Source of the DNA: Deltaproteobacteria bacterium
GTDB lineage: Bacteria > JAGRBM01 > JAHCIT01
DNA: 64,000 nt
Direction of reading: 5' to 3'
Assembly: GCA_026129095.1 (NCBI GenBank)
Contig: JAHCIT010000003.1
Span: forward strand, 310,001 to 374,000
Translations under genes and position numbers: made by a program
Shown here: positions 36,805 to 45,043 of the stretch, piece by piece
Position numbering within the stretch: position 1 is the first letter of the stretch
Layout: every line of letters begins with the position of its first letter
The notes under the pieces: generated by a model
Told to the model about the DNA's origin: nothing
The model's database searches: none
What the model saw: the letters and a program-made list of their open reading frames with translations, nothing else

Positions 36805-37018
36805 CCGGAAAATCTCCCCCTGGCCGCCCCGGCACCGCCGGAGCCCGCGCATCCTAACGTAAAAGCCCGGCCGCCGCCCGTTTGGGGATCAAGAACCGGG
36901 CAGGCCGTATCCCGAAACCTTGCCCACCCGCCTTTTTTCGCGTATGGACAAGCGCGAGCAAGGCTCACGGCTTATCAAGCCTGTCCTTGCATTGCCCAGA
37001 ATAAAGAGGAGTTTTTCC

Positions 37019-37852
37019 ATGTTGAAGTCCAGCATCAGTTTCCTGGGTGCGGCGCTCGTCGCCGTCACCATCACCGCCTGCGGAAGCAGCGGCGGCCGCA
37101 ACGGCTTTCCCCAAGGCCTCTACATCGCCGACGGCAAGGAAGGCGAGATCGGCCGCCTGTACCTGGTTGATGAAACCACCGGCGACGTCCTAGAAACGAT
37201 CGGCGATCTGCCCGCCTGCATTACTGCCCTGGCGCTGTCTCCGGACGGCTCCATTTACGGAACTACCTGCGGTGCGGCACCCAATAGCCATCTGAACCTG
37301 CTCTACCGGCTGACCTACTTAGGCGAAGACGATTCGGTTGACGTCAAGAAGGTCGGCGCCATTGATTTCGGCGACGAGGATGAGGCAGACGCCATCTCCG
37401 GTCTCGCCTTCATCGGTGACGTCCTGTACGGCTGGGAAGGCGGCACCAGCGCACCAAGGTTGTTCACCATCGACACGGACACCGCCGAAGCGGAGCTGGT
37501 CGGATCGGATAGCGATATCGACAGCTACTATGGCAACTCCCTTGCCGCCGACAGCGACGGAACCCTTTTCGCATTCGAATACATTGGGACGGAAAAGTAC
37601 ATGATTCTGGACCCGGATGACGGTTCCGTGCTCGAGGAACTGGGTGAGGTCGATTACGGTACCGACGGCGCCTATGGCGTCGGCGACATGACCTTCATCG
37701 GCGACCAGCTTTACGGCATCGAGGTGGACGATAGCGGCGTCGATGACGACGACTACCCGTCGGGGCTGGTGCGGATCAATCCGGAGACAGGAAAGAACAC
37801 CCTGATCACCGAACTCCCCAGTTCAATCAGCGCGCTCGTCTACGTGCCCTGA
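37019..37852 (+). CDS. Lipoprotein with propeller-like repeats (paralogue of 34873 gene)
   Basis: A 277-residue lipoprotein from ATG 37019 (GAGGAG upstream). Lipobox VAVTITACGSSGG, with Cys at about 21. It has acidic, glycine-rich repeat units (LVDETTGDVLETIGDLPACI, YMILDPDDGSVLEELGEVDY, VRINPETGKNTLITELPSSI) and the terminal ALVYVP. It pairs with the gene at 34873, likely an old duplication. A strong terminator follows. Function unknown. Confidence 0.8.
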   Translation: MLKSSISFLGAALVAVTITACGSSGGRNGFPQGLYIADGKEGEIGRLYLVDETTGDVLETIGDLPACITALALSPDGSIYGTTCGAAPNSHLNLLYRLTYLGEDDSVDVKKVGAIDFGDEDEADAISGLAFIGDVLYGWEGGTSAPRLFTIDTDTAEAELVGSDSDIDSYYGNSLAADSDGTLFAFEYIGTEKYMILDPDDGSVLEELGEVDYGTDGAYGVGDMTFIGDQLYGIEVDDSGVDDDDYPSGLVRINPETGKNTLITELPSSISALVYVP

Positions 37853-37881
37853 TCCGCCGCCTTTTGTCCCTTGAAACAACG

Positions 37882-37917
37882 GCAGGCCCTCCGGAAACCG
37901 GGGGGCCTGCTTCTTTT
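37882..37917 (+). terminator. Strong Rho-independent terminator
   Basis: GCAGGCCCTCCGG (37882-37894), loop AAA, and CCGGGGGGCCTGC (37898-37910): a 13-bp stem with at most one mismatch/wobble, followed directly by TTCTTTT. It lies 30 nt after the lipoprotein stop at 37852. Confidence 0.9.
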
Positions 37918-37969
37918 GGCTGTTCCTTTGGCCAGCCGCCGGAGCTATGACACTGTTTCAAGGAGACTG

Positions 37970-38698
37970 GTGAACCTGATGAACCCGTTACCCCCGCACG
38001 CCCGCGCCCTCCTGCTGCTTGCCGCCCTTACCCTTCTGCCGCTCCAGTCCTGCAAAAAGAAGGAACCGGAGCGCACGCCCGAACAGGCCGCCGCCATCGA
38101 GGCCCGCAAGCAACGGGCCGCGGAGCTCCGCGAATGGCAGAAAAAGGCCCGCGAGCGCCGCGAGGCCAACAAGGACAAGCCGCCCGTCCCCAGCCGCTGC
38201 ACCGGCCGTATCTCGAAGGAGTTGCGTCTCGTCAGGGGCGAAATGGTCATCTGGACGAAGCCCAACACCGAGGTGGTCCGGCTTCCCGGCTCGGTCACGC
38301 CCGAAAAGCGCGGCAAGCCGCTGGAACTCCGAACCTGGATTGCGATGGAGAATCTCATCCCCACCGGGGAGAAACCCGCCGCCGTCGAGATGGTCCCCTG
38401 CCGGGGCGAGCCGTTCCGGATCGCCGCCGCCGACCTCGCCGCCTCGCCCGGCCGGTTCCGCCTCTCGGTGAACCGGCGCGGCATGATCAAGCTGATGGAC
38501 ATGGCTGCCGTCCAGGGCGGCGCCACCGGCGAGCCGGATACCGGTGAAACAGACGACGACGCCGAAGGCGACGGGACCGGTCCGGCCGGTGAAGGCGCGC
38601 AAAGCGGGGCTGACAGCGAACCCGAAACTCCCGCCCCCCGCTCCAAGCGGCGCGATGTCGGGCGGAACTTCCACGAACTGAGGCTCGTCGTCGAGTAG
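37970..38698 (+). CDS. Lipoprotein of unknown function
   Basis: A 242-residue protein. GTG 37970 is 4 nt after AGGAG; ATG 37979 (three codons later) is an alternative. Signal peptide with lipobox LLPLQSC followed by KKKEPERTPEQ. A charged helical stretch (AAAIEARKQRAAELREWQKK) and a central domain with VIWTKPNTEVVRLPG lead to a very acidic Gly/Thr/Ala-rich tail, then a short basic end. No family recognised. It is followed by a convergent IMPase-family gene (14-nt gap). Confidence 0.75.
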   Translation: MNLMNPLPPHARALLLLAALTLLPLQSCKKKEPERTPEQAAAIEARKQRAAELREWQKKARERREANKDKPPVPSRCTGRISKELRLVRGEMVIWTKPNTEVVRLPGSVTPEKRGKPLELRTWIAMENLIPTGEKPAAVEMVPCRGEPFRIAAADLAASPGRFRLSVNRRGMIKLMDMAAVQGGATGEPDTGETDDDAEGDGTGPAGEGAQSGADSEPETPAPRSKRRDVGRNFHELRLVVE

Positions 38699-38712
38699 AG
38701 CCCCGCCGGTTT

Positions 38713-39498
38713 CTATTTTGGCAGCAGTTCGAAGTAGGGCCTGAACAGGCCGAAGAACCCCCGCTTGCAGGCGATCATGTCCTGCGGGGCGCGCCCGGCG
38801 TTCATGAGGGTGCGGAAATCCAGTTCCGTGCCGTCCAGGTTGTAGAGCGTTCCGCCCACGGCGTAGACAAGCGCCATCGGGGCAGCGAGATCCCACACGC
38901 GGCAGCGCGGCACGTGGCTCGCCACGAATCCTCCGGCGGCGAGGTAGCCGAGTTGCGAGGCCACCGACCCCAGCGCCCGCACCTTGCCGGGGAACGTGAT
39001 CCGGAACTTCCGGTGCGAGCCCGACTGCACGGCGATCTGCGTGTTCTTCCCGATCACCGGATCGCGCAGGCCGGTGAGTGCGGCGCCGTTCAGCCGCGGC
39101 GTGCCGCCCGGAGCGAGCAGGAACAGGTCGCCCGATCTGGGCACGTTCATCACTCCGCCCACCGGCTGTCCCTGGTGCAGCAGCCCCGCGCAGATCGCCC
39201 AGGACGACAGCGCCGCCGTGAAGGCTGCCGTCCCGTCGATCGGATCAATGGCCCAGCAGAGGTCCGCGCCCGATGGCGCGGGGCCCGGCATCGGTCCCTC
39301 CTCCTCGGCGAGGAAGGCATGGCCGGGGAACGCCTCGTGGATGCGGCTGACTACAAGCTGCTGGACGCGGCGGTCGGCCTCGGTAACGAGCGATTCGTCG
39401 TCCTTCACGTCGAAGCTGACCTTTGTGAAGAGCGAGAGCGCCAGTTCCCCCGCCTCGCGCCCCAGGTCATGCAGGAATGTCTCGGTGACGTTCTTCAC
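38713..39498 (-). CDS. Inositol monophosphatase family protein
   Basis: A 261-residue Mg2+/Li+-sensitive phosphatase fold. The metal/phosphate site is seen as FLAEEEGP (E-E motif), CWAIDPIDGTAAF (DPIDGT, signature 1), and C-terminal RVWDLAAPMALVYAVGG (signature 2 with the W-D-x-A-A). Likely substrate: inositol phosphate, histidinol phosphate or a sugar bisphosphate. GTG 39498 overlaps the methyltransferase stop by 4 nt, so both are made from one transcript. Confidence 0.92.
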   Translation of the reverse strand: MKNVTETFLHDLGREAGELALSLFTKVSFDVKDDESLVTEADRRVQQLVVSRIHEAFPGHAFLAEEEGPMPGPAPSGADLCWAIDPIDGTAAFTAALSSWAICAGLLHQGQPVGGVMNVPRSGDLFLLAPGGTPRLNGAALTGLRDPVIGKNTQIAVQSGSHRKFRITFPGKVRALGSVASQLGYLAAGGFVASHVPRCRVWDLAAPMALVYAVGGTLYNLDGTELDFRTLMNAGRAPQDMIACKRGFFGLFRPYFELLPK

Positions 39499-40133
39499 GC
39501 GGCGTCCTCCCTGCCGGCCGCCTGCCTTCCGGCGCGGCGGGCCACACCCTCGAACGACCCCGACCGGAGCCTGCGCCAGTGGACGGTTTCCAGTTTCACG
39601 GCGCGCAGCGTATCGCGGAATTCGTCCTCGGAGAACATCATGTCGTACGGGTGGTCCGTCACTGCCCGCAGGACCGGCCCCAGCGGAAGCCGGGAGAAGA
39701 ACTCGATGGGCGTGTCGGTGAAAATGAAATATCCGCCCGGCCTCAGGACACGGCTCACCTCGGCCAGGGCCGTGCGCCAGTTGGGAATGTGGTGGAACAC
39801 CTGGAACTGGAACACCGTGTCGTATGTGCCGGGCGGCGCGGGTATGGCCGCCGCCGATCCGGTGCCCAGCACGACACGGCCGCCTTCCGCATCGAACTTC
39901 CGGCGGGCACGTTCAAGCTGCCGCTCGTCCAGATCGAAGGCATCCAGAACCGACGGGCGGACGGCCTTCAGGATCGGTCCGATGGCCGCTCCCTCCCCGC
40001 AACCGATCTCCAGCGCCCTTCCGTCCGGTGAAATGTCCCTCAATGGCGCGACCAGCCGGCGGACCGATCGCGCCCGCAGGCTGCGCCGCACCGGCGAGTT
40101 GACGAACCATCTTTCGACCGGGTTCAGTTCCAT
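39495..40133 (-). CDS. Class I SAM-dependent methyltransferase
   Basis: A 212-residue Rossmann methyltransferase of the UbiE/BioC-like Methyltransf_11 group. Motif I ALEIGCGEGAAIGPI (about 36-50), acidic loop LDAFDLDERQLE, post-motif TVFQFQVFHHIPNW, and motif III LRPGGYFIFTDTP. Substrate unknown. It precedes an IMPase-family gene (4-nt overlap) and is divergent from the membrane protein at 40305, with 171 nt between that must hold two promoters. Confidence 0.9.
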   Translation of the reverse strand: MELNPVERWFVNSPVRRSLRARSVRRLVAPLRDISPDGRALEIGCGEGAAIGPILKAVRPSVLDAFDLDERQLERARRKFDAEGGRVVLGTGSAAAIPAPPGTYDTVFQFQVFHHIPNWRTALAEVSRVLRPGGYFIFTDTPIEFFSRLPLGPVLRAVTDHPYDMMFSEDEFRDTLRAVKLETVHWRRLRSGSFEGVARRAGRQAAGREDAA

Positions 40134-40304
40134 GGCTGAAATTTGCGGTTTCCCCGCCGTCCGGCTGTGTTATCTTCCTGTCCGGCGGCGGTGACTTCAC
40201 TCACCTTGATTGTGTAGACTTGGGCAAAGCAAGGGCTTCTCATTGAGCGTCACGGCCGGGGCGGGGGATACGGGTTACGGCTGCCGGGACGGAACGAGGG
40301 GGAT

Positions 40305-41759
40305 ATGACGGTAGCGGCTGAAAGCGAACTGCCCGGAGCGGCCGTCTCCCGGCTGGCCAACCGGGTCCGCTTCCGGGTGCTGACGGCGAACTTCGCCGTT
40401 ACGGTCATCGCCACGGCCTTCACGGGAATCCTCGTCCCCTTCATTGTCCAGATCCGCCTGAAGGATCTCGCCTCGCTGGCCCCGTTCGTCATGGCCATTA
40501 TCGCCATTGCCGGCGTCACCCAGATCTTCCTGAACGAGCGCGACTTCCAGAAGATCGTCCTCTACTCCAACCCCGACCGCCCCGAGGCCCGCGAGCTGGA
40601 GCCGATCCACTGGGTCGTGATCCGGATGCTGCTGGTGCTGTCGCTGATCGCAATGGTGTTCATCCCGGCAGTGCTGTGGGCATACAACGTCACCGTCGCC
40701 GACATGATCCGCATCGGCATGACCGGGATCGTGAACCTCCTCATCGCCGACGTGGTGGTGGTCATCATCCTCGCCATCGGGCTCATCCTGCATGCCCGTC
40801 TCCGGAAAGACGTGGAAGCCAAGGCCCCTGAGGCGCACAAGCACGTCCACCCCATCGAGGTAAAGGCGCTGGCCGACAACTTCGCCATGCGGGCCGCCCT
40901 CGTCTCGACCGGCCTGTGGGGGTTCGGCGCCGTCTCCGGGGCGCTCGTCGCCCTGCTCATCCTCCACTGGGGCGACTTCTTCGCCCTGTTCATCCTGACG
41001 GTGACGGCCGGGATCGGGATTGCCGTCTTTCCGTTCCAGTATTTCGTGTTCCGGTGGCTGTTCGGCCCCCTGCGCCGCGAGGTGATCAAGTCCCTCAGCC
41101 GCAGCTACGAGGTGGCGAGCCTCCACGAGGCATCCCATCTGATGCAGGGCGACGTGCTTGAAAAGGGCCGCATCCTCGTCGTGGTCCGCCTGCTGGCCGG
41201 CGTGTTCACCGCGGCAGCCCTGTTCATCTTTGGCGATGCCATCCCCACCTACATGTTCTGGACCGGCATCGGCTACGCCGCCGCCATCACCGTCTGTCTT
41301 GCCCTCACCTTCACCGACGAGCGCGGCGAGCAGCTCTCCGAGGGCCTCCGGCTGCTGGCCGACGGCGTGGCCCTGATCCTGCTGATCCAGTTCGCCGGTT
41401 CCATGACGACGCCCGCGCCCGGCATCTTCTTCGTCATCATCTTCTCTGTCTGCCTCCACAAGAGCTACGAGGCGGCCATGGTCGTGACGATCTTCTTCTC
41501 GGCCATGTACGGAAGCATCCTGGTCCTCGAATACCTGGGAATTATCCCCTACGCACCGTTCATGCCGGACAACCTCCTGCTCGACACCATCCTCAGCAAG
41601 GGGCTGTGGGCCAACTACGGACGGCCGGTGCTGTTCGCCATGAACTTCACCATCGTCGCCGGGGGCATGCTGCTGTCCGGTTTCATCGGCCGCCACTACC
41701 GCCGCCGGTTCCAGCTTGACCGCGACGAGCAGGAAGACCTCCTGGACAAGTGGGGATAA
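40305..41759 (+). CDS. Multi-pass membrane protein carrying the PYAP sensor-like module, no output domain
   Basis: A 484-residue protein with about 10-12 predicted membrane segments, in two halves of six separated by a basic cytoplasmic stretch (LHARLRKDVEAKAPEAHKHV). The C-terminal half resembles the membrane module found in the cyclase at 43567 and the kinases at 49612 and 51037: it shares GIIPYAPFMPDNLLLD (PYAP at 415-418), hydrophobic order and a final basic-acidic helix (RHYRRRFQLDRDEQEDLLDK). But it stops where those proteins have their kinase or cyclase domain. It may act as a partner or decoy of the sensor proteins. ATG 40305 follows a GAGGGGG. The TetR gene follows after 8 nt. Confidence 0.72.
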   Translation: MTVAAESELPGAAVSRLANRVRFRVLTANFAVTVIATAFTGILVPFIVQIRLKDLASLAPFVMAIIAIAGVTQIFLNERDFQKIVLYSNPDRPEARELEPIHWVVIRMLLVLSLIAMVFIPAVLWAYNVTVADMIRIGMTGIVNLLIADVVVVIILAIGLILHARLRKDVEAKAPEAHKHVHPIEVKALADNFAMRAALVSTGLWGFGAVSGALVALLILHWGDFFALFILTVTAGIGIAVFPFQYFVFRWLFGPLRREVIKSLSRSYEVASLHEASHLMQGDVLEKGRILVVVRLLAGVFTAAALFIFGDAIPTYMFWTGIGYAAAITVCLALTFTDERGEQLSEGLRLLADGVALILLIQFAGSMTTPAPGIFFVIIFSVCLHKSYEAAMVVTIFFSAMYGSILVLEYLGIIPYAPFMPDNLLLDTILSKGLWANYGRPVLFAMNFTIVAGGMLLSGFIGRHYRRRFQLDRDEQEDLLDKWG

Positions 41760-41767
41760 GCGCCCCC

Positions 41768-42610
41768 ATGCCCCGCGCCGCTTCCACCCGGACAACGCCC
41801 GCCGGTTCCCGGCGCGGACGCCGCCGCAAGCCCGGCACCCGACCGCAGCCCGACCGCGCCGGCACGAGCGCCGAGTCGCTCGCGCTGCTCAAGCGCCAGA
41901 CCACCGCCTTCGTCCGGCAGTTCCGCACACTCAGCCCCGAGGTGTTCCGGGCGCTGATTCTCCCCGGCGAGGAGATCACGCCCCGCCCTGCCTCCGGTTT
42001 CAGCCGCGACCGGTCGTTCGACTACGTGGTCCGCATGTCGGAAAGCATGGGGGTGAACCAGAGCTACGGCCGCATCCTGCGCGGCGCGGCGGCCGAGTTC
42101 GGCGAGAAGGGCTACGACGCGACCAGCATTGACGGCATCCTGGAGGCCTCTGATGTCGCCCGCCGCACCTTTTACCAGTTCTTCAGCGACAAGGGGGACG
42201 TGCTGGACGACCTGTTCGATCTCGTCATGGAGGTCTGGGGCGAACTGTTCGCCGAAGCCGCCCGTTCGGAAGCCCCCCCGCAGGTGAAACTCAAGCGGGC
42301 CGTGCGTGTCTGCATCGGGGGATTCAGCTTCGCGGGCCGCCTGATCCGGGTGCTGCTCACCGAGGCCCTCCGGCCGGGCTCGCCGCTCGAAGGCCGCTAC
42401 CGGAAGATACTCGACGGCCTCACCGCCACGATCCAGCCGGCCTACGAGGCCGCCGTCGGCCGTGAGGTGGACCCGAAATACATCCGCGCCCAGCTCGTCG
42501 CCGTCTTCGCCATCGCCCTCGACCTGAACCTGTCGCCCGCCAGCACCCGCGCCGAGCTGGAGGAGGCCCAGCGGCTCATGATCCGCATGATCGCCGCGCT
42601 GGGGAGGTAG
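41768..42610 (+). CDS. TetR/AcrR family transcriptional regulator with N-terminal extension
   Basis: A 280-residue regulator from ATG 41768 (GTG 41750 also possible). The helix-turn-helix sits unusually deep, at about residues 95-140 (ILRGAAAEFGEKGYDATSID, then ILEASDVARRTFYQFFSDKG), after about 90 residues of basic/low-complexity N-terminus. A ligand-binding alpha-helical domain follows. It probably forms an operon with the membrane protein 8 nt upstream. Ligand unknown. Confidence 0.85.
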   Translation: MPRAASTRTTPAGSRRGRRRKPGTRPQPDRAGTSAESLALLKRQTTAFVRQFRTLSPEVFRALILPGEEITPRPASGFSRDRSFDYVVRMSESMGVNQSYGRILRGAAAEFGEKGYDATSIDGILEASDVARRTFYQFFSDKGDVLDDLFDLVMEVWGELFAEAARSEAPPQVKLKRAVRVCIGGFSFAGRLIRVLLTEALRPGSPLEGRYRKILDGLTATIQPAYEAAVGREVDPKYIRAQLVAVFAIALDLNLSPASTRAELEEAQRLMIRMIAALGR

Positions 42611-42616
42611 GAAACC

Positions 42617-43336
42617 GTGGACAATCCGATTAATCTTGGCTTCTTCGTCTTGATGCTCGTGCCAGGATACATTTTTGCACAATCGAAGGATATCCATCTG
42701 CTTCGAGAGAATGTCCCCCAATTCGAAAAGACATTCGAAATAATCTTGTACAGTGCAATGATATGGGCACTTGCAATCATGATCCCGTATTTCCCATTCA
42801 GAGAGAACGTAGTTTCTAGTGTCACCAATGCGACGAAAAACGGAACGGTCGACTGGACTGAGGTAATCAATGATTCCACAAGCTATTTTTATCTCGTCAT
42901 TCTAGTTGCCACATTTTTGCTTGGAAATGTATGGGGCTATTTGCGAAAAAAACCATTAATAGACTCTCTTATCAAGTATTTTACTGGCCGCGATTGGTAT
43001 CCTTCAGTCGCGTTTCGATTTTTCCAGGAAAACATCAATCGCGGCGTAATCGTCAGCATGGATGGTTTCAAATACTTTGGCGTACTGTTTAGTGCCCCCG
43101 ACACAAAGGATGATTCTTTCATTTTACTTAAGGACGTTTACGTAGTACTGATATCTCAACCCAATCAGCCCCCTCAGAAACTGACGTTTGTGGATTCTGT
43201 TCTAATTAGAATTACCGATATAAATGAAATCCAGTCTGTAGTTCCTAAGGCCGTAATTCCCCCTCTGCCCAAATCTTTCTGGAAAATTTTAAAGGAATTC
43301 TTCAGCAGTTTTTGCAATGAGCAGCATCATCGGTAA
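42617..43336 (+). CDS. DUF6338-like membrane protein (low-GC islet)
   Basis: A 239-residue protein from GTG 42617. Hydrophobic N-terminus with the phrase LGFFVLMLVPGYIFAQ (like DUF6338 proteins, which start LPGF/PGYIF), a second membrane stretch at about 45-60, another near 90-112, then a soluble C-terminal domain rich in beta strands (GVLFSAPDTKDDSFILLKDV). Its codons and base composition are clearly more AT-rich than the flanks, pointing to horizontal acquisition. The assignment to DUF6338 is from memory of the family's N-terminal pattern; function unknown. A small gene follows. Confidence 0.6.
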   Translation: MDNPINLGFFVLMLVPGYIFAQSKDIHLLRENVPQFEKTFEIILYSAMIWALAIMIPYFPFRENVVSSVTNATKNGTVDWTEVINDSTSYFYLVILVATFLLGNVWGYLRKKPLIDSLIKYFTGRDWYPSVAFRFFQENINRGVIVSMDGFKYFGVLFSAPDTKDDSFILLKDVYVVLISQPNQPPQKLTFVDSVLIRITDINEIQSVVPKAVIPPLPKSFWKILKEFFSSFCNEQHHR

Positions 43337-43363
43337 CAATTATCCTCACGAATGGAGATTATT

Positions 43364-43564
43364 ATGCCTGGCAAACGTCTGGACGAATCATTCTCGGCTG
43401 AAACACTGCAAAAGTCACTTACGGGGCAGCCCGGTGCAAAAATCGATTCAGAATTTATTCAGTCTGTGGCTGTAGACCCAAATGCGGGCGGACAATTGGT
43501 ACCTAAGCCGCCGCCCTCGCCGCCTTCCAGCACCAATGGCTCCACTTCAGGGGATGGCAATTAG
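43364..43564 (+). CDS. Small proline/serine-rich protein
   Basis: A 66-residue protein from ATG 43364, with GGAG 7 nt upstream; ATG 43352 is an alternative four codons earlier. No signal peptide or membrane segment. It is a helical start (KRLDESFSAETLQKSLTG) with a Pro/Ser/Gly/Asp tail. It shares the lower GC of the DUF6338-like gene 27 nt upstream and is likely its partner. Function unknown. Confidence 0.6.
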   Translation: MPGKRLDESFSAETLQKSLTGQPGAKIDSEFIQSVAVDPNAGGQLVPKPPPSPPSSTNGSTSGDGN

Positions 43565-43566
43565 CC

Positions 43567-44937
43567 CTACCCCGCCTCGTACGTCTTGACCGGATGGTGG
43601 ATGCCCTTGACGGTGATTTCACCTTGGGGCTGACACTCAATCTCGTCCTTCACCAGCGCCCAGGTGGAGTGGCTCATCAGGATCCTGCCGGGAGTGCAGC
43701 TGGACTCAAGGCGGGCGGCGAGGTTCACCTGCCTGCCGATCGCCGTGTAGTCCATGCGCCCCTCGGAGCCGAAGTTCCCCACGGTGGCGACACCGGTATT
43801 GATGCCGATCCGGATCTGGAACGGGTTTTCGATCCCCTCGTCCGACCACTTGCGGGCCAGTTCCCCCATGCGGGCCTGCATCTCCAGCGCCATGCGGACG
43901 CACCGGAGCGCATGGTCGCGGTCGTCGGTGGCCGCCGGCGCGCCGAAGAAGATCATGATCGCATCGCCCACGAACTTGTCCAGCGTCGCGCCGTACCGCT
44001 CGGCGATGGCCGACATTTCGTAAAGGTATTCGTTCAGCACGCGGGAGAGGTCCTCGGCCTCCAGCTCGTCGCTGGCGTCGGTGAACCCCTTGATGTCAGA
44101 GAAGAACAGCGTGAGCTTGCGCCGCTCCCACTTGCCTTCGTGCTCAAGGTCGCCGGAGAAGATCCGCTCAGCAAGCTGCCTGGGCACGTAGCGGCGGATG
44201 AGATGGGCCGCCTCCTCCATCCGGGTGTTGGAGGCGCGGAGCAGGACGTGGGCCTCGGCCAGTTCCTCCTCGCGGCTCCGCCAGTGGTGGAAGAAGTAGC
44301 CGAACAGGACCATCGTGAGCAGCGTCATGAATATCGAGAGCGGCCAGCTCACCAGCAGCCAGTTCAGCAGGAGCTTGCCGTCGCGGACCGCCACCACGTT
44401 GAAGAACGGCGCGTAAGGAATCATCCCGTTCCACGCGGCGGTTTCCAGGAGAATCCCGATCCCCACGAACGTGCTCATGCCGAGCAGTGTCGGGAACCAG
44501 CCCAGCACAAGCACACCACCGATGGCCCCCGTCACCGACACGAAACCGAGCATGAGGCTCGTCGTGGGACCGAAGGCGTAGCAATGGACGGCGAACGTGA
44601 ACCCCCACACCTGGCAAACCAGATGCGCCCAGAGGCGGCTTTCGGGAAACCGGTTCCGCAAGGCAAAGCTGGCCACGGCCAGCAGGCCCCATATCCCCAC
44701 GAACAGCCCTGTCCAGAACCGGGCGGTCTGGATCACAGCCTGATCGGCTTCGGACAGCTCCATCACCCGGAGGCCGGGTATGGCATTGAGCAGGATGAAC
44801 CGGCCGAATGCCCACCAGCCGGTCAGGATCAAGGCCACCGGCCAGCACCGGTCGGCCTGGCTCCAGTCGAGCGGTATACCGATCCGGTCCACCAGACGGC
44901 CCAAATGGCCGGGCCCGTTCTTTGAGGCTTCGGACAT
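43567..44937 (-). CDS. Membrane adenylate/guanylate cyclase with PYAP sensor module
   Basis: A 456-residue protein from ATG 44937 (GGGGA upstream). A six-span membrane module (about 30-220) has RIGIPLDWS at its start and GMIPYAPFF at 171-179, leading into a signalling helix (HHWRSREEELAEAHVLLRAS), then a class III cyclase domain (about 265-455) with metal Asp in LFFSDIKGFTDA (about 279) and KFVGDAIMIFFGAP (about 324), and IGINTGVATVGNFGS with YTAIGRQVNLAARLES. The module is shared with kinases at 49612 and 51037. A longer frame to 45345 is antisense to the next gene and not used. Predicted product is cAMP or cGMP. Confidence 0.9.
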   Translation of the reverse strand: MSEASKNGPGHLGRLVDRIGIPLDWSQADRCWPVALILTGWWAFGRFILLNAIPGLRVMELSEADQAVIQTARFWTGLFVGIWGLLAVASFALRNRFPESRLWAHLVCQVWGFTFAVHCYAFGPTTSLMLGFVSVTGAIGGVLVLGWFPTLLGMSTFVGIGILLETAAWNGMIPYAPFFNVVAVRDGKLLLNWLLVSWPLSIFMTLLTMVLFGYFFHHWRSREEELAEAHVLLRASNTRMEEAAHLIRRYVPRQLAERIFSGDLEHEGKWERRKLTLFFSDIKGFTDASDELEAEDLSRVLNEYLYEMSAIAERYGATLDKFVGDAIMIFFGAPAATDDRDHALRCVRMALEMQARMGELARKWSDEGIENPFQIRIGINTGVATVGNFGSEGRMDYTAIGRQVNLAARLESSCTPGRILMSHSTWALVKDEIECQPQGEITVKGIHHPVKTYEAG

Positions 44938-45043
44938 GCTTCCCCTTCGTGCGGCAGGGGAAGGATATCCGGCCGCCGGTCCGGAAGGAACCGGCAGGCT
45001 TGGACTCCCGCCTTGGGGAACGGCCATCCTTGTCATTACATCC

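Noticed and set aside
40275-41795. 506-codon minus-strand frame over the membrane protein gene
   Set aside because: Extremely His/Asp/Gln-rich, a typical shadow of a hydrophobic protein gene.
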